From positions 1 to 47,969 of the forward strand of contig NZ_BCSR01000021.1 in the NCBI RefSeq assembly GCF_001570965.1: DNA of 47,969 bases, in the 5' to 3' direction. Each line of letters begins with the position of its first letter. The first letter of the stretch is position 1. Shown here piece by piece: positions 41,639-47,969 of the stretch. The notes beneath the pieces are model-generated. The model worked only from the letters and a program-made list of their open reading frames with translations. It was not told the origin of the DNA and made no database searches. The translations under genes were made by a program, and so were the position numbers. The stretch is from Janibacter corallicola NBRC 107790 (lineage in GTDB: Bacteria > Actinomycetota > Actinomycetes > Actinomycetales > Dermatophilaceae).

Positions 41639-42187
41639 TCACACCGCCTTCAGCGGGGAGTGCGGCCCGTCCGGCAGCTCGACCCGGATCGGGGCGCCCT
41701 CCCGGACCGTGCCACCACGCTCGACGACCGACATCACCCCGGTGCGTCGCTCGATGGCCACCCCGTCCACACGGCGGACGGCGAGCTGCAGCAGGCCGGG
41801 GGAGAAGTCGTTGATCTGACGGCAGGGGTTGCGCAGCCCGGTGATCCGTACGAGCGCGTCGCCCAGGCGCAGCCGCGTCCCCTCGGGCAGCGAGAGCAGG
41901 TCGATGCCGTCGGTGAGGACGTTCTCGCCCATCGACCCCGGGACGACGTCGTGCCCGGCCTCCCGCGCCTCCCGGAGCCAGTCGGACTGGAGCAGATGCA
42001 CCTGGCGCAGGTTCGGCTGGTTCGGGTCCCGCCGCACCCGGGAGCGGTGCTGGACCAACGTCCCGGCATGGGCGTCGCCGCGCACGCCGAGGTCCTCGAC
42101 CAGCTCGATGGACTCCTGCGGTTCCTTGCTGAAGCGGTGCAGACCGTCCCGGGACACGGCGACGACGAAGGGGGCCTCCACGAACAC
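41639..42187 (-). CDS. MOSC-domain protein
   Basis: A 182-residue single MOSC domain, the fold of molybdenum-cofactor sulfurase C-terminal domains and of YiiM-type N-hydroxylated base reductases. Typical features: VRGDAHAGTLVQHRSRVRRD near residues 35-54, PGSMGENVLTDGIDL near 81-95, and the conserved cysteine in GLRNPCRQINDF (about 120). It may bind the molybdenum cofactor and detoxify base analogues. GTG at 42187 is reported, but TAGCAT (42190-42195) is a likely minus-10, so a leaderless start at the next GTG (42181) is possible. fdhD, also linked to molybdoenzymes, lies 3 kb away beyond aceE. Confidence 0.82.
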   Translation of the reverse strand: MFVEAPFVVAVSRDGLHRFSKEPQESIELVEDLGVRGDAHAGTLVQHRSRVRRDPNQPNLRQVHLLQSDWLREAREAGHDVVPGSMGENVLTDGIDLLSLPEGTRLRLGDALVRITGLRNPCRQINDFSPGLLQLAVRRVDGVAIERRTGVMSVVERGGTVREGAPIRVELPDGPHSPLKAV

Positions 42188-42224
42188 GATGCTACGGCCC
42201 CCTTCGCCCTTCGAGCCGTGCTCC

Positions 42225-45017
42225 TCAGGCGTCGCCGCCCGCCGTACCCGAGGTGCCGGCGGAGGCGTCGAGCAGCTGGTACTTCTCGGCGGCCTTGGCC
42301 GGGACGTCCTCGGCGACCCAGCCGCGGTCGGCGAGCATCTGCAGCGCCCGCACGGCGACCGAGGGGCCGTCGATGTGGAAGTAGCGCCGGGCCGCGGGGC
42401 GGGTGTCGGAGAACCCGAAGCCGTCGGCCCCCAGAGCGGAGAACTCCTCGGGGACCCAGCCACGGATCTGGTCCTGGACCTGCTTCATGTAGTCCGAGAC
42501 CGCGACGACCGGACCGAGGCTGGTGCTGAGGGCCTCGGTGACCCACGGGGTGCGCTGCTCGTTCTCCGGGTGCAGGAAGCGCTCCTCGTCGCAGGCCATG
42601 GCCTCGCGCCGCAACTTGGTCCAGCTCGTGACCGACCAGACGTCGGCGACGACACCCCAGTCCTCGCGGAGCAGCTCCTGGGCCTCGAGGATCCACGGCA
42701 GGCCCACGCCACTGCCGAGCAGCCGGCAGCGCGGGGGCGTCTCCCCGAGATCGGAGTCGTCACCCGCCCGGTAGCGGTAGAGGCCCTTCAGCAGGGCGTC
42801 CACGTCCAGGCCTTCCGGCTCCGGCGGCTGCGCGAGGGGCTCGTTGTACATGGTGATGTAGTAGATGACGTTGCGGCTCGGGTCGGACTGGGGCGCGTCA
42901 CCGCCGTACATCCGCTCGATGCCGTCGCGCATGATGTGCGCGATCTCGAAGCCGAAGGCCGGGTCCCACGGCTCGACGGCGGGGTTCGTGGCCGCGAGCA
43001 CCGGGGAGTGCCCATCGGCGTGCTGCAGGCCCTCACCGGTGAGCGTCGTGCGGCCGGCCGTCGCACCGAGCATGAAGCCGCGGGACATCTGGTCACCGGC
43101 GGCCCAGATGAAGTCACCGGTGCGCTGGAAGCCGAACATCGAGTAGAAGATGTACATCGGGATCATCGGCTCGCCGTGCGTGGCGTAGCTCGTCCCGGCG
43201 GCGGTGAAGGCGGCGACCGACCCGGCCTCGTTGATGCCGGTGTGCTGCAGCTGGCCGTCCGTGGCCTCGCGGTAGGCGAGCATCAGGTCGGCGTCGACCG
43301 AGGTGTAGTTCTGCCCGTGCGGGTTGTAGATCTTCTTCGTCGGGAAGAAGGAGTCCAGCCCGAAGGTGCGCGCCTCGTCGGGGATGATCGGCACGATCCG
43401 CTTGCCGAACTCCTCGGTGCGCATGAGGTCCTTCAGCAGCCGCACCCAGGCCATCGTCGTGGCGACCTCCTGCTTGCCCGAGCCCTTGGCCAGCTGGCGG
43501 TAGGACTTCTCCTCCGGCAGCTCGGGCACCGGGTAGCTGACCCGACGCTCGGGCAGCCCGCCGCCGAGCTTCTCGCGCCGCTCGAGCATGTACTGGATGG
43601 CCTCGTCGTCCTTGCCGGGGTTGTAGTACGGCGGCAGGTACGGGTCCTTCTCGAGGGTCTCGTCGTCGATCGGGATGCGCAGGTTGTCGCGCAGGCCCTT
43701 CAGGTCGTCCAGGGTCAGCTTCTTCATCTGGTGGGTCGCGTTGCGCCCGGCGAAGTGACTGCCCAGCCCGTAGCCCTTGATGGTCTTGGCGAGGATGACC
43801 GTCGGCTGGCCGGTGTGCTCCACCGCGGCGCGGTAGGCCGCGTAGACCTTGTGGTAGTCGTGGCCGCCGCGCTTGAGCTTCCACCACACGTCCGCGTCGG
43901 ACCAGTCGGCGACGAGTTTGCGGGTGCGCGGGTCACGGTCGAAGAAGTGCTCCCGCACGTACGCGCCGTCGTTCGCCCGGAAGGTCTGGTAGTCCCCGTC
44001 CGGGGTCTGGTTCATCAGGTTGATCAGGGCGCCGTCCTGGTCGGCGGCCAGCAGCGGGTCCCAGCCCCGGCCCCACACGACCTTGATGACGTTCCACCCG
44101 GCGCCGCGGAAGAAGGCCTCCAGCTCCTGGATGATCTTGCCGTTACCGCGCACCGGCCCGTCCAGCCGCTGCAGGTTGCAGTTGATGACGAAAGTGAGGT
44201 TGTCCAGCTCCTCGAAGGCGGCCGTGTGCAGCAGGCCGCGGCTCTCCGCCTCGTCCATCTCGCCGTCACCGAGGAAGGCCCACACGCGCTGCCCGGAGGT
44301 GTCCTTGATGCCGCGGTTGTGCAGGTACTTGTTGAACTGCGCCTGGTAGATCGCGTTCGCCGGACCGATGCCCATGGAGACCGTCGGGTACTCCCAGAAG
44401 TCCGGCATGAGCCGCGGGTGCGGGTAGGAGGGCATGCCCGTGTCGGCCTGCCCGGCAAGAGTGGTCGCCTCCTGGCGGAAGCCGTCCATCTGGGCCTCGG
44501 AGAGGCGGCCCTCGAGGAAGGCCCGGGCGTACATGCCGGGGGAGGCGTGACCCTGGAAGAAGATCTGGTCGCCGCGGTCATCGGCGTCCTTACCCCGCCA
44601 GAAGTGGTTGAACCCCACCTCGTAGAGGGTCGCCGCGCTGGCGTAGGAGGAGATGTGCCCGCCGACGCTGATGTCGGGGCGCTGGGCGCGGTGCACCTGG
44701 ACCGCGGCGTTCCAGCGGATCCACGCCCGGTAGCGGCGCTCGACCTCCTCGTCGCCGGGGTACCAGGGCTCCTTGTCCGGGGCGATGGTGTTGACGTAGT
44801 CGGTGGTCGTCAGCGACGGGACACCGACGCTCTTGGCCCGGGCGCGCTCCAGCAGCCGCAGCATCACGTACCTGGCGCGCTCACGACCGGACGCGTCGAT
44901 CAGGCCGTCCAGGGAGTCCAGCCACTCGCCGGTCTCCTCGGTGTCGATGTCCGGCAGATGGGTCGGGATGCCGTTCAGGATGGGGCCGTCGCTCAGGTGA
45001 TCCGCGCTTCCGGGCAC
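42225..45017 (-). CDS. aceE: Pyruvate dehydrogenase E1 component (homodimeric)
   Basis: A 930-residue thiamine-dependent E1 that decarboxylates pyruvate and passes the acetyl group to the E2 lipoyl domain. The thiamine motif runs from [16 protein letters not shown] to VINCNLQ (about 226-257). Length is typical of the large homodimeric form used by actinobacteria, which work with E2 and E3 encoded elsewhere. An Ala/Gly/Ser-rich 20-residue C-terminal tail follows the last conserved block. The GTG at 45017 follows GAAAGGACGAG; the frame extends 17 codons upstream without family similarity. The 90 bases to fdhD contain no gene. Confidence 0.96.
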   Translation of the reverse strand: MPGSADHLSDGPILNGIPTHLPDIDTEETGEWLDSLDGLIDASGRERARYVMLRLLERARAKSVGVPSLTTTDYVNTIAPDKEPWYPGDEEVERRYRAWIRWNAAVQVHRAQRPDISVGGHISSYASAATLYEVGFNHFWRGKDADDRGDQIFFQGHASPGMYARAFLEGRLSEAQMDGFRQEATTLAGQADTGMPSYPHPRLMPDFWEYPTVSMGIGPANAIYQAQFNKYLHNRGIKDTSGQRVWAFLGDGEMDEAESRGLLHTAAFEELDNLTFVINCNLQRLDGPVRGNGKIIQELEAFFRGAGWNVIKVVWGRGWDPLLAADQDGALINLMNQTPDGDYQTFRANDGAYVREHFFDRDPRTRKLVADWSDADVWWKLKRGGHDYHKVYAAYRAAVEHTGQPTVILAKTIKGYGLGSHFAGRNATHQMKKLTLDDLKGLRDNLRIPIDDETLEKDPYLPPYYNPGKDDEAIQYMLERREKLGGGLPERRVSYPVPELPEEKSYRQLAKGSGKQEVATTMAWVRLLKDLMRTEEFGKRIVPIIPDEARTFGLDSFFPTKKIYNPHGQNYTSVDADLMLAYREATDGQLQHTGINEAGSVAAFTAAGTSYATHGEPMIPMYIFYSMFGFQRTGDFIWAAGDQMSRGFMLGATAGRTTLTGEGLQHADGHSPVLAATNPAVEPWDPAFGFEIAHIMRDGIERMYGGDAPQSDPSRNVIYYITMYNEPLAQPPEPEGLDVDALLKGLYRYRAGDDSDLGETPPRCRLLGSGVGLPWILEAQELLREDWGVVADVWSVTSWTKLRREAMACDEERFLHPENEQRTPWVTEALSTSLGPVVAVSDYMKQVQDQIRGWVPEEFSALGADGFGFSDTRPAARRYFHIDGPSVAVRALQMLADRGWVAEDVPAKAAEKYQLLDASAGTSGTAGGDA

Positions 45018-45107
45018 GTTCTCGTCCTTTCCTCTGCAGTCCTCCCAAGGGTCTCTGAGAGGACACACCCATCATCCCAGTGACGTGTCAGGCATCACAA
45101 TCGGGTG

Positions 45108-45986
45108 TCAGTCCGTGATCCGCCCGGGGTGGCTGAGCACCGTGGCGCGGTCGCCGCGGACGAAGGCGGCCAGGGTCAGCCCGGACTCCTCGGCCACCTC
45201 GACGGCCAGCGTCGTCGCGGCGGAGACGCAGGCGAGGACCGGCACCCCACAGACCGCGGCCTTCTGGGCGATCTCGAAGCCGGCACGGGAGGAGGCCAGC
45301 ATCACGTGACCACGAAGGGGGAGACGCCCTTCGCGCCCGGCCCACCCGATGATCTTGTCCACGGCGTTGTGCCGGCCCACGTCCTCGCGGACGGCGAGGA
45401 GCCGGCCCTGCGGGTCCAGCAGGGCGGCGGCGTGCACGCCGCCGGTGTCGCCGAAGACCTTCTGCCGCTCGCGCATGGCTGCCATCCCCTCGTGCAGCCG
45501 GGAGAGCGGCACGCGGGCGGCGTCCTCGGCGAGACCGGGGGGCAGCGTGGCGATGAGGTCCTCGACCCGGGTGGACCCGCAGACCCCGCACGCGCTCGTG
45601 GCGACCTCGGTGCGGGCGGTGACCGGTCGCCTCAGGGACACCCCGGCGGCGAGGGTCACCTCGACGACGTTGAAGGTCGGCGATCCGTCCTCCGCGGTGT
45701 CGGTGCAGTGCATCATCGTCGCGACGTCCTCGGCCTCGCCGATGAGTCCCTCGGCGAGCAGGTGCCCGAGCGCGAGATCGAAGTCGTCCCCGGGCAGGCG
45801 CATCGTCGTCGTCACGGTGGTCGACGGGGGCCGCAGCTCGACCGGGGCACCTCCCGCCGCGATACCGGCCGCGGGGAGTGCCGCGACACGGATCTCGAGC
45901 GGCTCCTCGACCGCGAGGGTCTCGATACGTGTCTTCGGCTCGGGGCTGCGCCGCAGCACCCGGCGCCGCTGGGTCATGCGTCCCAC
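45108..45986 (-). CDS. fdhD: Formate dehydrogenase accessory sulfurtransferase FdhD
   Basis: A 292-residue FdhD. It carries sulfur from the cysteine desulfurase to the molybdenum cofactor of formate dehydrogenase. The active loop is SACGVCGST with Cys133 and Cys136. Other family blocks are FDLALGHLLAEGLI and REDVGRHNAVDKIIGWA, then SSRAGFEIAQKAA. GTG start at 45986 has AGGAGGGCAGAG in front; the ATG at 45977 is a possible alternative. A TAGGCT minus-10 (46019-46024) lies upstream. No formate dehydrogenase gene is in the window. A short hairpin of CGAAGGG/CCCTTCG (45313-45333) lies inside the gene. Confidence 0.93.
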   Translation of the reverse strand: MGRMTQRRRVLRRSPEPKTRIETLAVEEPLEIRVAALPAAGIAAGGAPVELRPPSTTVTTTMRLPGDDFDLALGHLLAEGLIGEAEDVATMMHCTDTAEDGSPTFNVVEVTLAAGVSLRRPVTARTEVATSACGVCGSTRVEDLIATLPPGLAEDAARVPLSRLHEGMAAMRERQKVFGDTGGVHAAALLDPQGRLLAVREDVGRHNAVDKIIGWAGREGRLPLRGHVMLASSRAGFEIAQKAAVCGVPVLACVSAATTLAVEVAEESGLTLAAFVRGDRATVLSHPGRITD

Positions 45987-46039
45987 GGCTCTGCCCTCCT
46001 CGGAGCGACCATGGGACCCAGCCTAGGAGGTGGGACTGA

Positions 46040-46573
46040 TTGGATGATCCCGTGGTCGAACCAGCCAGCCCAGCCCAACCCGGCCCCGCCGTGCTCCCAC
46101 TCCGGGGCCCCGGCGGCGCGCCCTGGCGCGGGGTGAGCCGGCGGCTCATCACCGCCCGCAGCATCGCGCTCGCCGCGGTGGCGGCCCCACTGCTGCTCGT
46201 CGCCGTCGTCCTGGCCGCCGTCCTCTCGCCCTGGGCCTGGATCGCCGTCGTCGTGCTGCCGATCGGCTGGGTCTGGGCACAGGTGGTCATCCTGCTCCAG
46301 GTGCCGGCGATCAGCTGGGCCGAGCTGCCGGAGGAGCTGGCGATCCGTCGGGGTCGCATGTGGCGCTCCCTCGTGACCGTCCCCTACGGGCGGATCCAGT
46401 ACGTCGACCTCGAGTCCGGCCCGCTGCTGCGGGCGCTGGGGATGGCCACCATCACCGTCAACACCGCCTCGCCGGAGAGCAGCGGCACGGTCCCCGGCCT
46501 GCCCACGCAGGTCGCCGAGGAGCTTCGGGTCCGGCTCGCCGCACGCGGCGAGGCCAAGAGGGCGGGCCTGTGA
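46040..46573 (+). CDS. PH-domain (bPH2, YdbS-like) membrane protein
   Basis: A 177-residue protein. A Pro-rich N-terminus is followed by two membrane helices (about 40-62 and 66-88) and a bacterial PH domain (about 95-170: LPEELAIRRGRMWRSLVTVP, then YGRIQYVDLESGPLLRALGM). This is the YdbS half of a common actinobacterial pair; the second gene, a YdbT-like protein, follows with a GTGA overlap. Function is unknown; in Bacillus such proteins affect sensitivity to antimicrobial compounds. TTG start at 46040 is chosen because AGGAGG lies 9 bases upstream; a GTG at 46052 is the alternative. Confidence 0.82.
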   Translation: MDDPVVEPASPAQPGPAVLPLRGPGGAPWRGVSRRLITARSIALAAVAAPLLLVAVVLAAVLSPWAWIAVVVLPIGWVWAQVVILLQVPAISWAELPEELAIRRGRMWRSLVTVPYGRIQYVDLESGPLLRALGMATITVNTASPESSGTVPGLPTQVAEELRVRLAARGEAKRAGL

Positions 46574-47969
46574 CGCAGCAGGATCAACCGGGCGAAGGGG
46601 GCTTCCACCGGGTCCATCCGCTGTCCCCCTTCGTACGGGGGGGACTGATCGCCGTCGGCGTCCTCGGCTACCTCGTCTCCCAGGAGGTGGACCGTCTCAC
46701 CGGGCCCGACGTGCAGGACGTCGGCGAGGAGGCACCCTTCTCCTGGCTCGTGCAGGTCGGCGCCGTCGGTCTCGTGATCCTTGGTGCGGTGGGCCTGGGA
46801 CTGCTTTCGTGGTGGTTCACCCGGTACCGGCTCGGCCCGCAGAACCTGGAGATCCGCACCGGCTGGCTGAACCGCCAGCACCGTGAGGTCCGCTACGACC
46901 GGATCCAGGCGGTCGACCTCGTCCGCCCGCTGCTGGCCCGCCTGACCGGCCTGGCCGAGGTGCGGGTCGAGTCCGCCGGCGGGTCGGACTCCCACGTCGC
47001 CATCGCCTACCTGCGCCAGCCCGAGGCCGAGGCGGTGCGCGCCCGGCTGCTCGGCCTGGCCGCCCACGCACGGGAGACGGACGCACCCGAGGCGCCCGCC
47101 GCCACCACCGGCACGTCCGACGGCCCCACCGTGGGCGGGTCGGGTGAGCCGGCCGAGCCGCTGCTCCGGGTACCGCTGGAGCGGCTCGTGGGGTCGGTGC
47201 TGCTCTCCGCGGACACCGTCGCCTTCGGGATCCTCCTGCTGTTCGCACTCGGGCTGCTCGGGTTCGGGCTCGCCCCGGCCCTGAGCGGGTTGCTGCCGCC
47301 GGCGCTGATCACCGGCGGGCGCAGCCTGATGCGGCTGACCCGGTGGTACGGCACGGCCGTCGCGCGGCGCGGTTCGACCGTGACGATCGAGCGCGGACTG
47401 ACCGACACCCGCAGCTCGAGCGTCCCGCTGCACCGGGTGCAGGCCGTCCAGATCGACCAGCCGCTGCTCTGGCGGAGCGCCGGGTGGTGGTCGCTCAAGG
47501 TCAACGTCGCCGGAGCCACGTTCGGGTCCGCGGACAGCGACGGCTCCGGGGACCTGCTCGTCCCCGTCGCGACGACCGGCCAGGTGCTCACGGTGCTGCA
47601 GGCGATCCTCGGGGACCGGGAGACCACCGAGGAGGTGGCCGCGCTCGTGCGGTCGACGCCGCCGGGGTTCCTCGGCCAGCCGCCCGCCGCTCGGTGGCTG
47701 GACCCCCTGGCGCACCAGCGGATCGGCGCCCTCATCGGTGGGCGTGCGCTGCTCACCCGCGGCGGCTGGGCCGGTCGGTGGCTGCAGGTGGTCCCCTTCG
47801 GCCGGGTGCAGTCGATCACCCTCCGGCAGGGACCACTGGAGCGGCGTCTGGGGCTGGCCGACCTCTTCCTCGTGAGCACGGTGGGGCCGGTGACACCCCG
47901 GGTGCGCCACCTCGCGGAGGCGCACGCCGAGCACCTCGCGGTGGTCGTGGCGGGGCTCGCCAGCCGGTC
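46570..47969 (+). CDS. PH-domain (bPH2, YdbT-like) membrane protein, 3' end beyond the window
   Basis: At least 466 residues, cut by the window end. GTG start at 46570 overlaps the upstream PH-domain gene as GTGA. Several hydrophobic helices alternate with PH-like units: WFTRYRLGPQNLEIRTGWLN, then REVRYDRIQAVDLVRPLLARL (about residues 80-130); a second with STVTIERGLTDTRSSSVPLH, then RVQAVQIDQPLLWR; and a third near the end with ALLTRGGWAGRWLQVVPFGR, then VQSITLRQGPLERRLGL. Three such repeats are typical of YdbT. An inverted pair of CGAAGGGGG motifs (46593-46601, 46625-46633) lies in the first 65 bases of the gene. Confidence 0.85.
   Translation, partial: MTQQDQPGEGGFHRVHPLSPFVRGGLIAVGVLGYLVSQEVDRLTGPDVQDVGEEAPFSWLVQVGAVGLVILGAVGLGLLSWWFTRYRLGPQNLEIRTGWLNRQHREVRYDRIQAVDLVRPLLARLTGLAEVRVESAGGSDSHVAIAYLRQPEAEAVRARLLGLAAHARETDAPEAPAATTGTSDGPTVGGSGEPAEPLLRVPLERLVGSVLLSADTVAFGILLLFALGLLGFGLAPALSGLLPPALITGGRSLMRLTRWYGTAVARRGSTVTIERGLTDTRSSSVPLHRVQAVQIDQPLLWRSAGWWSLKVNVAGATFGSADSDGSGDLLVPVATTGQVLTVLQAILGDRETTEEVAALVRSTPPGFLGQPPAARWLDPLAHQRIGALIGGRALLTRGGWAGRWLQVVPFGRVQSITLRQGPLERRLGLADLFLVSTVGPVTPRVRHLAEAHAEHLAVVVAGLASR

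Noticed and set aside
41829-45083. A 1084-residue plus-strand frame opposite aceE
   Set aside because: Long antisense frames are expected at this GC content; aceE has full family similarity on the minus strand.

Overview
The window is a high-GC (about 70 percent by eye) chromosomal segment of an actinobacterium, most likely Micrococcales close to the Intrasporangiaceae. That placement is an inference from gene content and order: recO-uppS, fasR-fabD-fabH-acpP-fabF-accD, a DUF3145 gene, homodimeric AceE, a znuACB-zur operon, a DtxR-type iron box, an actinobacterial SOS box and many GTG starts. Nearly all genes are core or housekeeping genes; the one clear accessory insert is at 16.1-18.1 kb.

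Layout. 0-1.2 kb: alkB-like and AhpD-like genes behind a perfect LexA (SOS) box. 1.3-2.8 kb: recO-uppS with an ATGA overlap. 2.8-7.2 kb: a sulfotransferase-like gene, then zinc uptake znuA-znuC-znuB-zur under a double Zur box. 7.2-9.8 kb: a small membrane protein, glycyl-tRNA synthetase and an alpha/beta hydrolase. 9.7-12.2 kb: a coupled operon of a DUF1648-type membrane protein, a CDF transporter and a sulfurtransferase. 12.3-15.7 kb: dusB, a CGNR regulator, a methyltransferase and a LysE exporter. 15.7-18.1 kb: a small MT0933-like gene, then a lower-GC P-loop ATPase flanked by a duplication of the [small gene]-[3' end of pyc] junction, with one copy of each half decayed. 18.1-25.7 kb: pyc, dgt, an acetate permease and acs. 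25.9-29.5 kb: dnaG, an unrecognised gene and a 2OG-Fe(II) oxygenase. 29.4-31.0 kb: a cluster of 38-bp palindromic repeats, tRNA-Asn, a broken DUF1428 gene, a cyclase-family gene and a tRNA with anticodon CAU. 31.1-38.3 kb: DUF3145 and the fatty-acid synthesis cluster accD-fabF-acpP-fabH-fabD-fasR. 38.4-42.2 kb: argG, a glycerophosphodiesterase, an iron-regulated DUF2470 gene and a MOSC gene. 42.2-48 kb: aceE, fdhD and two PH-domain membrane proteins, the last cut by the window end.

The genes form several working modules: acetate and pyruvate metabolism (SatP-like permease, Acs, Pyc, AceE) feeding malonyl-CoA and FAS-II synthesis; metal homeostasis (Zur-controlled zinc import, a CDF transporter, a DtxR-box gene); and DNA or RNA maintenance (RecO, AlkB, DnaG, Dgt, DusB).

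The strongest unexplained signal is a dispersed 9-mer, CGAAGGGGG. I counted 34 exact copies on the two strands, against one or two expected from base composition. It has no clear strand bias and in several places forms inverted pairs at gene ends. This is the architecture of DNA-uptake sequences in Neisseria and Haemophilus, and I know of no such system described in actinobacteria. Other points of interest are the Campbell-like duplication around the ATPase gene, a FabD fused to a lysine-less lipoyl-like domain, and a palindromic repeat family that supplies the stop codons of two neighbouring genes.
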